Source: Marivivens sp.
GTDB taxonomy: Bacteria > Pseudomonadota > Alphaproteobacteria > Rhodobacterales > Rhodobacteraceae
DNA: 32,168 nucleotides
Reading direction: 5' to 3'
NCBI GenBank assembly: GCA_017643845.1
Contig: JAEPMR010000012.1
Coordinates: forward strand, 1 to 32,168
Both the position numbers and the translations under genes were made by a program. The notes under the pieces were generated by a model, which worked only from the letters and a program-made list of their open reading frames with translations, had not been told where the DNA came from and searched no databases. Shown one piece after another: positions 25,221 to 32,168 of this stretch (its first letter is position 1; each line of letters begins with the position of its first letter).

Positions 25221-26282
25221 TTAGGCCGTCCGCCGGCGTCCGCCGCGGCGTCCGCTGGTGCGGCCACCTTCCGAACCACCCGATCCAGCAGGCTTATTGA
25301 ACTGAATCCATTCACCGCCATGCGGGTCGTTGTTGGTAAGCAAGTTGGCTGCGCGAATGGCTTCCATTTCCTTGCCGGCGCGGAATTTTGTGGAACCAAG
25401 TCCGAACAATTGGCAGATCGTTTCGTCATCCATGTCGGCGGGCAGGACGATACCTGCTGCCTCGATCTCGGCGCGCTTCTCGGCGATCTTTGAAGCGGGC
25501 GTAGGAAGTGCCACGGGATTCATGATTGCGGATGTCATGCCCGCACCCATCGCCATCGGAAGGAACGCGTTGTTAATTCCGTGCCGGTTTGGCAGGCCGA
25601 ATGAGATGTTTGATGCGCCGCAAGTGGTGTTCACGCCCAGCTCTTCGCGCAGGCGACGCACCAGTGCAAATACCTGCTGCCCTGCAGTCGCCATCGCGCC
25701 AATTGGCATCACGAGCGGGTCAACAACAATGTCATGCGCCGGAATGCCGAAATCAGCGGCGCGCTCTACGATTTTCTTTGCGACATCGAAACGGACGTTC
25801 GGGTCTTCGGAAATGCCGGTGTCGTCATTGGAGATGGCGACGACCGGAACATTGTATTTTTTGACCAAAGGAAGCACGAACTCCAAGCGGTCCTCTTCGC
25901 CGGTGACCGAGTTCAGCAGCGGTCTGCCGTGAGCGGCCTGCAGGCCAGCCTCAAGGGCTGCGGGTACAGAGCTGTCAATGCACAGTGGAATATCCACAAG
26001 TCCCTGAACCAGCTCTACAATTTTGGTCATTAGAGGCGGTTCGGTCTCGTTCGGGTTCGGGTTGGAGTTGTAGACAACGCCCGCATTGATATCGAGAACC
26101 GTTGCACCGGCAGCAACCTGGGCAAGCGCGTCTTTCTCGACGGTTGAGAAATCACCAGCTTCCAGCTCCGCGGCGAGTTTTTTCCGGCCGGTTGGGTTGA
26201 TCCGTTCGCCGATGACGCAGAACGGCTGATCAAAGCCGATGATGGCTGTTTTGGACTTAGACTCTACGATCGTGCGGGTCAT
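25221..26282 (-). CDS. Methyltetrahydrofolate-binding (pterin-binding) corrinoid methyltransferase
   Basis: Binds 5-methyl-tetrahydrofolate in a TIM barrel and moves its methyl group to or from a cobalamin protein. The 353-residue protein shows VIGERINPTGRKKL (about residues 23-36), VLDINAG, PLCIDSS, NSVTGEE, VVDPLV and CGASNISFGLPNR, which align in order with the pterin-binding module of MetH and with AcsE-type methyltransferases. It has no cobalamin-binding or homocysteine-binding domain. The C-terminus ends in a Gly/Arg-rich tail (about residues 335-353, GGRTSGRRGGRRR), unusual for this fold. AAGGA precedes ATG 26282 by 6 bases. It lies 9 bases after the metF-like gene, which makes its substrate. 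Dihydropteroate synthase is a common misannotation for such proteins. Confidence 0.83.
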   Translation of the reverse strand: MTRTIVESKSKTAIIGFDQPFCVIGERINPTGRKKLAAELEAGDFSTVEKDALAQVAAGATVLDINAGVVYNSNPNPNETEPPLMTKIVELVQGLVDIPLCIDSSVPAALEAGLQAAHGRPLLNSVTGEEDRLEFVLPLVKKYNVPVVAISNDDTGISEDPNVRFDVAKKIVERAADFGIPAHDIVVDPLVMPIGAMATAGQQVFALVRRLREELGVNTTCGASNISFGLPNRHGINNAFLPMAMGAGMTSAIMNPVALPTPASKIAEKRAEIEAAGIVLPADMDDETICQLFGLGSTKFRAGKEMEAIRAANLLTNNDPHGGEWIQFNKPAGSGGSEGGRTSGRRGGRRRTA

Positions 26283-26291
26283 TTTATTTCC

Positions 26292-27227
26292 TTAGGTTTT
26301 GGAGGCTGGGACGGTCGAAGCACCGCCGTTGTCGATGGCCCAGTTTGCATTGGTCTTGATTCCGCCCAACGGGAAGAAATGGACCTGCTTGATGTTGAAG
26401 TCTGGTGTCTTCGCTGCGTGCGCGGCCAGTTGTCCAATGAACTCATTCGGTTCATATGGAAGGAGCAGCTTGGAGACATCCATGGCGCGCTTCTGAAGAA
26501 CTTTTAGCGAAGGGCCAACGCCACATGCTATGGCGAATTTGATCAGGGTCTGAAGCTTCGCCGGGCCTGCGACGCCGATGTGGATCGGTAGGGTGATCCC
26601 CTCGGCTGTCAGTCGATCAGCCCAAGCAATAACCGGCCCTGCATCGAAACAGAACTGGGTCGCAAGCGCCATCTCAGCGTCAGTGGTTTCTGCGAATTTC
26701 TGCTTCCACCGCAATGCGTCCATAACGGACTTGTCGGAGCCGTCCGGGTCAATGTCTTTGTTGCCCTCGGGGTGTCCTGCGACATGGAGGCGTTTGAAGC
26801 CAGCTTTGTCAAACTCACCGCTTTCCATCAGTTGCATGGAGCAATGGAAATCACCGTGCGGCTGCGAAACGCCACCGGCCAGGAGCAATGCCTGGTCGAC
26901 GCCAGCCTCGCCCTGATAGCGGGCAATCCAGTCAGCAAGCGTTGCCTGATCTTTGATAATCCGAGCCGGAAAATGAGGCATCACGGGGTAGCCTTCATCG
27001 GCCAGGCGCTTTGCCGTGGCGACCATATCCTCGATCGGGGTACCTTCGATATGTGCGACGTAGACGCGGGTTCCCTGAGGGAGCAGATCGCGGAAGTTTT
27101 CTACTTTTTCAGCCGTGCGGGGCATGACCTCGATGGAGTAGCCTTTCAGGAAAGCCTCGACATCGGGATTGATGGTGCCACTGGCGACCGGGGCTTCTTT
27201 CTTCTTTTTGAATGACAGTAAAGACAC
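26292..27227 (-). CDS. metF: Methylenetetrahydrofolate reductase-like protein (divergent MetF)
   Basis: Likely reduces 5,10-methylene- to 5-methyl-tetrahydrofolate with FAD. The 311-residue protein follows the MetF order: YSIEVMPRTAEKVENF for the SFEFFPPKT motif with its catalytic Glu, HIEGTPIEDMVATAKRL, RLHVAGHPEGNKD for the GYPEGH segment, and ATQFCFDAGPVIAW plus LPIHIGVAG near the C-terminus. The flavin loop usually written LRGDxP reads LLLAGGVSQPHGDF here, so the protein is a divergent branch. I chose GTG 27227 because AAGGAGG lies 5 bases upstream; a TTG at 27284 overlapping the previous gene is less likely. It is followed by the methyl-tetrahydrofolate-binding gene. Confidence 0.82.
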   Translation of the reverse strand: MSLLSFKKKKEAPVASGTINPDVEAFLKGYSIEVMPRTAEKVENFRDLLPQGTRVYVAHIEGTPIEDMVATAKRLADEGYPVMPHFPARIIKDQATLADWIARYQGEAGVDQALLLAGGVSQPHGDFHCSMQLMESGEFDKAGFKRLHVAGHPEGNKDIDPDGSDKSVMDALRWKQKFAETTDAEMALATQFCFDAGPVIAWADRLTAEGITLPIHIGVAGPAKLQTLIKFAIACGVGPSLKVLQKRAMDVSKLLLPYEPNEFIGQLAAHAAKTPDFNIKQVHFFPLGGIKTNANWAIDNGGASTVPASKT

Positions 27228-27232
27228 GACGG

Positions 27233-27239
27233 CCTCCTT
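27233..27239 (-). promoter_or_regulatory. Strong ribosome binding site that fixes the metF start at GTG 27227
   Basis: On the minus strand AAGGAGG (27239-27233) is followed by five bases and GTG. This is the strongest Shine-Dalgarno sequence I noticed in the window and argues against the TTG-initiated longer frame. Confidence 0.8.
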
Positions 27240-27274
27240 CAAGCGGGCAGGGAGCGGGGTTTCGTCAGAAGGGG

Positions 27275-27571
27275 TCACTTCCAACCTTCATTTGCAATGA
27301 GCGCTTTGATGCGTTCCTGATCATACTCATTGTCGATGCGAGCAGCTTCCGCAGCGGCAACTTCTTGTGGATCACCCTCAACAGGATAGGGTGCAGCCTT
27401 GCGCCACTCGGCGAGATAGTCATCGGTGCCTGCCGCGCCAACCTTCATTGCGGCGCGGTCGATTGCCTGTTCGAAACGCTCCGGCAATTGCATCTTGGCA
27501 CCGCGGCGACCTTTGCCAACAATGACCTGCGCCGGAATGTCCCGCCAATAGACGATGGTGACGTCGGGCAT
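27275..27571 (-). CDS. Small virulence-factor-domain (PF13769-like) protein
   Basis: The 98-residue protein (MPDVTIVYWRDIPAQVIVGKG at the start, then LPERFEQAIDRAAMKVG and DDYLAEWRKA) resembles the small proteins annotated as virulence factor in roseobacters; I recognise the type but know no function. It has no signal peptide or membrane segment and is presumably cytosolic. Its stop lies 47 bases before the start of metF, so the three genes look like one operon. Given its partners, a role in one-carbon or methionine metabolism is more plausible than virulence; that is inference. A hairpin lies in its leader. Confidence 0.7.
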   Translation of the reverse strand: MPDVTIVYWRDIPAQVIVGKGRRGAKMQLPERFEQAIDRAAMKVGAAGTDDYLAEWRKAAPYPVEGDPQEVAAAEAARIDNEYDQERIKALIANEGWK

Positions 27572-27612
27572 CTCTGATTCCTCACTAATTTACTTCCTGC
27601 CTTCTAAACCCT

Positions 27613-27642
27613 GTCGAATCCGACAATGGGTCGGTTTTCGAC
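27613..27642 (-). other. Two-tier hairpin in the leader of the one-carbon operon
   Basis: The minus strand can fold as GTCGAA / TTCGAC outer arms (six pairs) and CCGAC / GTCGG inner arms (five pairs), separated by a small internal loop. It lies 42-71 bases before the 98-residue gene. It has no T tract, so it is not a standard terminator. The rest of the 262-base gap (27572-27833) is shared with the divergent ppx-like gene; I recognise nothing else in it. Confidence 0.45.
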
Positions 27643-27833
27643 ATGGTGGGCGCGTGGAACGACCGACGCTTCCTAACAATCGTCTGAAATTCTGGCTATG
27701 GCGGCTGGCAATGAAAAAACTCATGTCCAATGTGAGCGGAATTCAAGTTTCTGAAATGTCATCAGCTGAGACGCTTGCACGGGGCGCAGCTGCGGCCTAA
27801 CGTGGAAGCAACTCGAAATGGAGGGCGTGTGTC

Positions 27834-28946
27834 ATGGCGCCCAAGCGTCGCCGAGGCGGTGGCGCGTTCCCGAAACCGGTCGAGCGCCCTGCGCCTCATG
27901 CCGCGGATTCCGATACGCTTTATGCGGCATTGGATCTGGGGACAAATAGTTGTCGGATGTTGATTGCCCAACCCAAGGGCAGTCAATTCCATGTTGTTGA
28001 CAGCTTCTCGAAGTCTGTCCAGCTCGGGCATGGCTTAGAGACGACCGGAAAATTATCGCGTGCCTCGATGGGGCGGACGATCAGTGCTTTGAAGGTCTGT
28101 CGACAAAAGCTTTCCCGCCATAAGGTCAATCGAATGCGGCTCGTGGCGACTGAAGCGTGTCGCCGCGCCAAGAATGGGCACCATTTCCTCAATCAGGTTC
28201 GTCGAGAGACCGGATTGAAGCTGGAACTTATAAGCCCTGAGCAGGAAGCGCAGATGGCGGTGATATCGTGCGCGCCTTTAGTGTCGACCAAAACCAGCCA
28301 ACTTCTCGTTGTCGATATAGGTGGGGGCTCAACAGAGCTGGTCTGGATTGATTTGTCGAACGTTCCGCACCGTGAAAGACCAGGTGCGATCATGCGTCTG
28401 CATCGTGGATTTGTGCAGGATCCCGGACCCTTTGCGGCCGCAAAGGTCGTGGATTGGATTTCAGTTCCACTGGGCGTCGCAACGCTGCGCGACCAGTTTG
28501 AAGATGTGCAGGATGATGCGGCGCGTTTTGCATTGATGAGTTGGTTTTTTGAAGAAAACCTTGTGAAGTTTAGCCCGTATTCGACCGAACAAGTGAAAGA
28601 CGGTTTCCAGATCATCGGAACAAGTGGCACCGTTACGACCGTTGCTGCCAGTCATTTAGGGTTGAAGCGGTATGACCGGAACAAGGTGGATGGGCTGAGG
28701 ATGACCAGCGACCAGATTGACGCCGTTATCCAGAGTTATCTGCAACTCGGCCCGGCGGGGCGGCGCGCTGATCCGCGTATCGGTAGGGATCGGCACGCGC
28801 TTATCATGTCGGGCGCTGCAATCTTGCAGGCATTGATGCGGATCTGGCCGACCGATCGACTTTCGGTTGCGGATCGCGGACTGCGTGAGGGTTTGCTCTA
28901 TGCGCAGATGAGTGAAGACGGTGTTCTGGAAGATACGCCTTATTGA
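27834..28946 (+). CDS. Ppx/GppA family exopolyphosphatase / pppGpp phosphohydrolase
   Basis: Hydrolyses polyphosphate ends or the gamma-phosphate of pppGpp. The 370-residue protein has the ASKHA phosphate loops ALDLGTNSCRMLIA (about residues 32-45) and VVDIGGGSTELVW, the catalytic Glu region TEACRRAKNG, and GTSGTVTTVAA. It covers only the two ASKHA domains and lacks the C-terminal HD-like domain of the roughly 500-residue E. coli proteins. A basic leader (MAPKRRRGGG) precedes domain one. GGAGG is 9 bases upstream of ATG 27834. Which of the two substrates is preferred cannot be told. Confidence 0.88.
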   Translation: MAPKRRRGGGAFPKPVERPAPHAADSDTLYAALDLGTNSCRMLIAQPKGSQFHVVDSFSKSVQLGHGLETTGKLSRASMGRTISALKVCRQKLSRHKVNRMRLVATEACRRAKNGHHFLNQVRRETGLKLELISPEQEAQMAVISCAPLVSTKTSQLLVVDIGGGSTELVWIDLSNVPHRERPGAIMRLHRGFVQDPGPFAAAKVVDWISVPLGVATLRDQFEDVQDDAARFALMSWFFEENLVKFSPYSTEQVKDGFQIIGTSGTVTTVAASHLGLKRYDRNKVDGLRMTSDQIDAVIQSYLQLGPAGRRADPRIGRDRHALIMSGAAILQALMRIWPTDRLSVADRGLREGLLYAQMSEDGVLEDTPY

Positions 28947-29014
28947 TCTCGTTTCGCATGACTTGAGTGTTGCGCTTCGGACCACTATGCGAGACCCGAG
29001 AAGTGGAATTGGAC

Positions 29015-29728
29015 ATGGCAAAAACACCTGGCAAAAATACCAGTGGGCGCGGGCAGCGCGACCTGAAGGTTAAGGTAAAGACGGCGCGTGGCCGGAAAAA
29101 TTCATCTACCCGCTGGCTACAGCGGCAGCTGAACGATCCATATGTGAAACGCGCAAAGGCTGAGGGGTATCGCGGGCGTGCGGCGTTCAAGATACTTGAG
29201 CTTGATGACAAGTTTCGTTTCCTCGTCCCGGGAGCGCGCGTAGTTGATTTGGGATGCGCACCAGGTGGGTGGTGTCAGGTGGCCGTCGCACGGGTCAATG
29301 CCTTGGGTGAAAAAGGCGGCAAGGCTGTTGGAAGTGTGCTGGGCATCGACCTGCAGGAAGTCGAACCCATCGCAGGCGCTGAGTTACATCAACTTGATTT
29401 CATGGAAGATGATGCTGACGAGAAGGTTAAAGACTGGCTCGGTGGTGAGGCGGACGTCGTTATGTCGGATATGGCCGCAGCATCGAGTGGTCACAAGCAG
29501 ACGGATCATTTGCGAATAATCGCGCTATGCGAAACAGCGGCCTATTTCGCATTCGATGTGCTGACCCCAGGGGGCACCTTTGTTGCAAAGGTGCTGGCTG
29601 GTGGTGCCGAAGGCGACCTGCAAAAACTGCTCAAACAGAGGTTTGAAAAGGTCGCGAATGTGAAGCCTCCATCATCGCGATCGGACAGCTCGGAAAAGTT
29701 CGTCGTTGCAACAGGGTTTCGGGGCTAG
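29015..29728 (+). CDS. rlmE: 23S rRNA (uridine-2552-2'-O)-methyltransferase
   Basis: Methylates the ribose of U2552 in the A loop of 23S rRNA late in 50S assembly. The 237-residue protein shows the FtsJ/RrmJ fold: SAM loop [13 protein letters not shown] (78-90) and the catalytic tetrad K59 (RAAFKILEL), D152 ([11 protein letters not shown]), K192 (FVAKVLAGG) and E227 ([13 protein letters not shown]). A basic extension of about 28 residues precedes the core, making it longer than the E. coli enzyme (209). I chose ATG 29015 ([10 protein letters not shown]); a TTG at 28967 is not needed. Its stop shares the bases CTAG with the convergent msrA stop. Confidence 0.95.
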   Translation: MAKTPGKNTSGRGQRDLKVKVKTARGRKNSSTRWLQRQLNDPYVKRAKAEGYRGRAAFKILELDDKFRFLVPGARVVDLGCAPGGWCQVAVARVNALGEKGGKAVGSVLGIDLQEVEPIAGAELHQLDFMEDDADEKVKDWLGGEADVVMSDMAAASSGHKQTDHLRIIALCETAAYFAFDVLTPGGTFVAKVLAGGAEGDLQKLLKQRFEKVANVKPPSSRSDSSEKFVVATGFRG

Positions 29729-30228
29729 CTGGCGCGTCTGGGGAGAACCCAATCGCGGCGGGGGAAATGGCAGGTATATCCGCCGGGATGTTTGATCAGG
29801 TAGTCCTGATGCTCTTCTTCAGCTTCCCAGAAATCACCAACCGGCTCGACTTGGGTGACGACTGGACCGGGCCATAGGCCTGACTCCTCGACATCTGCGA
29901 TTGTATCGAGGGCAATTTCGCGTTGCTCATCTGTGCAGTAATAGATGGCTGAGCGATACGAAAGACCAAGATCATTTCCCTGCCTGTTTACCGTTGTCGG
30001 GTCATGGATCTGGAAAAAAAATTCAAGGATCTGTCGAAACGAAACCGTATCCCTATCAAAGATAATTTCGATTGCTTCGGCATGGGTTCCGTGATTGCGG
30101 TAGGTTGCATTGGCAACGTCGCCGCCACTGTAGCCGACACGCGTCGAAATAACCCCGGGGAGCCTTCGGATGAGGTCTTGCATGCCCCAAAAGCACCCGC
30201 CTGCCAATACTGAGCGTTCCTGTGTCAT
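29725..30228 (-). CDS. msrA: Peptide-methionine (S)-S-oxide reductase
   Basis: Reduces the S epimer of methionine sulfoxide in oxidised proteins. The 167-residue protein has the catalytic GGCFWGMQ (C12), the conserved GYSGG and HDPTT segments, and two further cysteines (C98 and C153 in YTCHFPRR) that could act as recycling thiols. AGGAGG 5 bases before ATG 30228 fixes the start. No signal peptide is seen, so it is cytosolic. Confidence 0.96.
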   Translation of the reverse strand: MTQERSVLAGGCFWGMQDLIRRLPGVISTRVGYSGGDVANATYRNHGTHAEAIEIIFDRDTVSFRQILEFFFQIHDPTTVNRQGNDLGLSYRSAIYYCTDEQREIALDTIADVEESGLWPGPVVTQVEPVGDFWEAEEEHQDYLIKHPGGYTCHFPRRDWVLPRRAS

Positions 30229-30304
30229 TTGACCCTCCTGTTTCGTATGTAGATAGGTCAGTTGTGGCGTGAATTAAGGTGGTCGACTTCGAAAATTTTG
30301 ATTT

Positions 30305-32168
30305 TTAGTTCATTACGTTGTCGGTTTTGTTTGACGCGCATTGCCTGGTCAGCATTTCAAATAGCTCTGGCTTTGAAATTGGTTTGGACATGAAGTCATC
30401 CATGCCCGCGTCCAAACAGGCCTGCCGGTCGTCTTCAAAAGCGGAGGCTGATAAGCCAACGATTTTGACATTCGACTTCGGTGCAGTCATTTCACGCACT
30501 TTTCGGGTCGCGTCGAGGCCCGACATTTTCGGCATTTGGACGTCAACAATGAGAATATCGAAATCTAGCGCCGCGACTGCCTCTACAACTTCAACGCCAT
30601 TACCGACGATCGTAACATCGTGACCTGCCGTTTCGAGGAGTGTACGAAGAACTTCCTGATTGATGACGTTATCTTCCGCGACCAAAATCTTTAACGGGTC
30701 GACATCGATGGTCTTAGCTTGTGCCTTTGAGTCCTTCGCGGCCGGAAATTTTGAGACGTTGGCTTTGGTCAAATCCACGGTGAACCAGAATGTACTTCCT
30801 TCCCCTGGAACGCTATCGAGACCGATCTCACCTTCCATAGCTTCGATCAGCGCTTTGGAAATGGAGAGCCCCAACCCCGTTCCGGTATACCGGCGGGATA
30901 GCGTGCTTTCGACCTGCGAAAAACGCTGGAAAACCTTGGCGTGATTTTCTTCTGAAATCCCAATTCCCGTGTCTGTAACCTTGAATTCAAGGGGGACAAT
31001 GGAATGCCGCCGTTTTACGTCGGAGCGCAGCCTGACCTCTACCGAGACATAACCCTCTTCGGTGAATTTTATGGCGTTTCCTACCAGGTTGATCAGTACC
31101 TGCCGCAGCCGTATGGGGTCGCCAATGTATGTTGTGGGGAGGTTGGAGGAGACCCTCGAGCGCAGTTCGATGCCGTTTAGGGTTGCTTGGACGCGCAACA
31201 TATCGAGGACGCTGTCGACCAGCGGGCGTAGTTCAAATTGCTCTTGCCGCAATTCGAGCCTTCCGGCTTCCAATTTGGTTACATCGAGGATGTCGTCGAT
31301 TACCGCCAGAAGCGCTCGGCCCGATGCTCTAATGGTGTCGAGTTTTTGTCGCTGCGCAGCGTTAAGGTCTCCGGTCTCGAGCAGGAGATCCGCCACGGGA
31401 ATGATTCCGTTAATGGGGGTTCGGATTTCATGGCTCATTGTGGCGAGGAACTGAGTTTTAACGCGAGCTGCGCGTTCCGCTTCGTTCTTGGCGTTTCGTA
31501 GGCTCGTATCGTTTCGGCGTACGACCCGCCGCATAACCGCAAAACTAGATGCCAGCGCACCTATTTCATCGCCTTTATCCTCTGGCAGCTCTGCCTCGAA
31601 ATCACCCTTGGCCAACCGTTCGGACGCGGTCGCCAAAACACTTAGCCGTCTACCTATGAAAGCATCCAATACATAGGCTAATATTCCTGCAGCCAAAAGG
31701 AGGCCTGCGGACAAGATCCATACGAGGCGCCACTCTTCTTTTCGTAGAGCGCTCAATGTCGGGCCGATATCCACGCTGGCTTTCAAGTGTGCTACAGCAT
31801 TGTTTTCAAATTCGATGTTGTGTTGCGAAACTATGATCTCGCCCTCGAAGCCCACTGGAGGGGCTGAGATCGGGTAAAGGCGGCGACCGTCAGGGCGCGT
31901 AAGTTCGATACTTTTCCAATCAGTATGTCGTTCGATTACGGTGTTGAGCGTCTCGTGTGTGGCACCTAACTGGTTCTGCAAAATAAAAGGCAATATGGCG
32001 TCGCCAATGATTTCGAGCTGACGGTCGACCTCACGCAACTGGGTGTCGACAATGATGTTGGTCACACGCGGTAGCCAAAGCGTGAAGAACAGTCCGAGCG
32101 AAAGAAACGCCGCAACGGTAATGCCGGTAAGAACACGCCATCTTATTGACCAGCGACGCCGGCGAGGC
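30305..32168 (-). CDS. Hybrid sensor histidine kinase, 5' end outside the window
   Basis: Partial gene: the frame stays open from the stop at 30305 to the window edge, giving at least 620 residues. A GTG at 32065 is not the real start, because the upstream frame encodes a basic stretch and a membrane segment ([19 protein letters not shown]). The order is: membrane segment, about 110-residue periplasmic sensor, second membrane segment ([19 protein letters not shown]), HAMP, HisKA with [12 protein letters not shown], HATPase ([22 protein letters not shown]), and a receiver ([13 protein letters not shown], phospho-acceptor in [12 protein letters not shown]). It resembles BarA/ArcB-like kinases but has no HPt domain in the window. 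Ligand and target are unknown. Confidence 0.88.
   Translation of the reverse strand, partial: PRRRRWSIRWRVLTGITVAAFLSLGLFFTLWLPRVTNIIVDTQLREVDRQLEIIGDAILPFILQNQLGATHETLNTVIERHTDWKSIELTRPDGRRLYPISAPPVGFEGEIIVSQHNIEFENNAVAHLKASVDIGPTLSALRKEEWRLVWILSAGLLLAAGILAYVLDAFIGRRLSVLATASERLAKGDFEAELPEDKGDEIGALASSFAVMRRVVRRNDTSLRNAKNEAERAARVKTQFLATMSHEIRTPINGIIPVADLLLETGDLNAAQRQKLDTIRASGRALLAVIDDILDVTKLEAGRLELRQEQFELRPLVDSVLDMLRVQATLNGIELRSRVSSNLPTTYIGDPIRLRQVLINLVGNAIKFTEEGYVSVEVRLRSDVKRRHSIVPLEFKVTDTGIGISEENHAKVFQRFSQVESTLSRRYTGTGLGLSISKALIEAMEGEIGLDSVPGEGSTFWFTVDLTKANVSKFPAAKDSKAQAKTIDVDPLKILVAEDNVINQEVLRTLLETAGHDVTIVGNGVEVVEAVAALDFDILIVDVQMPKMSGLDATRKVREMTAPKSNVKIVGLSASAFEDDRQACLDAGMDDFMSKPISKPELFEMLTRQCASNKTDNVMN

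Noticed and set aside
27711..27800. 29-codon plus-strand frame (starts MKKLMSNVSG) ahead of the ppx-like gene
   Set aside because: No Shine-Dalgarno, alanine-rich random-looking end, and it lies in the divergent promoter region.
27572..27833. SAM-II, SAM/SAH or cobalamin riboswitch before the one-carbon operon
   Set aside because: The expected conserved blocks of these riboswitches are not found; only a simple two-tier hairpin is visible.
1..32168. Mobile element, prophage, CRISPR or toxin-antitoxin system
   Set aside because: No transposase, integrase, repeat array, terminal repeats or paired small toxin/antitoxin genes were found; mazG here is the housekeeping pyrophosphohydrolase without mazEF.

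Overview
The window is a gene-dense, plasmid-free-looking stretch of an alphaproteobacterial chromosome, most likely a marine member of the Rhodobacteraceae (roseobacter group). The basis is protein content: a CckA-type hybrid kinase, a DUF4167 protein, an lptF-lptG-lptD-surA-pdxA-rsmA operon, a stand-alone pterin-binding methyltransferase next to a divergent MetF, and an alphaproteobacterial-type iron box candidate. This assignment is inference from family knowledge, not from a database search. I see no rRNA, tRNA, CRISPR, insertion sequence, prophage or pseudogene. No gene-free gap exceeds about 260 bases.

Layout. At 1-2000 (minus) lie a periplasmic iron-binding protein with a strong terminator behind it and an iron-box-like palindrome in front of it, then mazG. 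At 2057-7606 (plus) lies a tightly packed run: an M20 amidohydrolase, two tandem but distinct ureohydrolases (agmatinase-like, then guanidinobutyrase-like), a 16-codon micro-ORF, a DUF1499 membrane-anchored protein, prfA and prmC, ending at a hairpin terminator. A DUF4167 protein (plus) follows. At 8364-15735 (minus) is the outer-membrane biogenesis operon lptF-lptG-lptD-surA-pdxA-rsmA, with ATGA stop/start overlaps at four of its five junctions. holC (plus) diverges from it. At 16330-19437 (minus) are an ABC-F protein, a MarC-family membrane protein and a membrane-anchored retropepsin-like protease.

The second half starts with ndk (plus), a bidirectional terminator, and a small TfoX C-terminal-domain protein (minus). 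Next come an RsmB-type rRNA m5C methyltransferase and the hybrid kinase CckA (plus), then glucokinase (minus) with a LacI-type operator candidate in its promoter. At 25221-27571 (minus) is a three-gene operon: a PF13769-like 98-aa protein, a divergent MetF, and a methyl-tetrahydrofolate-binding methyltransferase. The window closes with a Ppx/GppA phosphatase and rlmE (plus), msrA (minus), and a hybrid histidine kinase (minus) whose N-terminus lies outside the window.

Most genes are housekeeping: translation termination and its modification (prfA, prmC), rRNA modification (rsmA, RsmB-like, rlmE), nucleotide pools (mazG, ndk), envelope assembly (lpt, surA) and replication (holC). The least ordinary parts are the one-carbon operon, which looks like one subunit of a split cobalamin-dependent methionine synthase system with an unexplained small partner, and the amidohydrolase/double-ureohydrolase cluster, which looks like a catabolic module for acylated guanidino compounds. 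Regulatory candidates worth testing are the iron box, the glk operator and a hairpin leader before the one-carbon operon.
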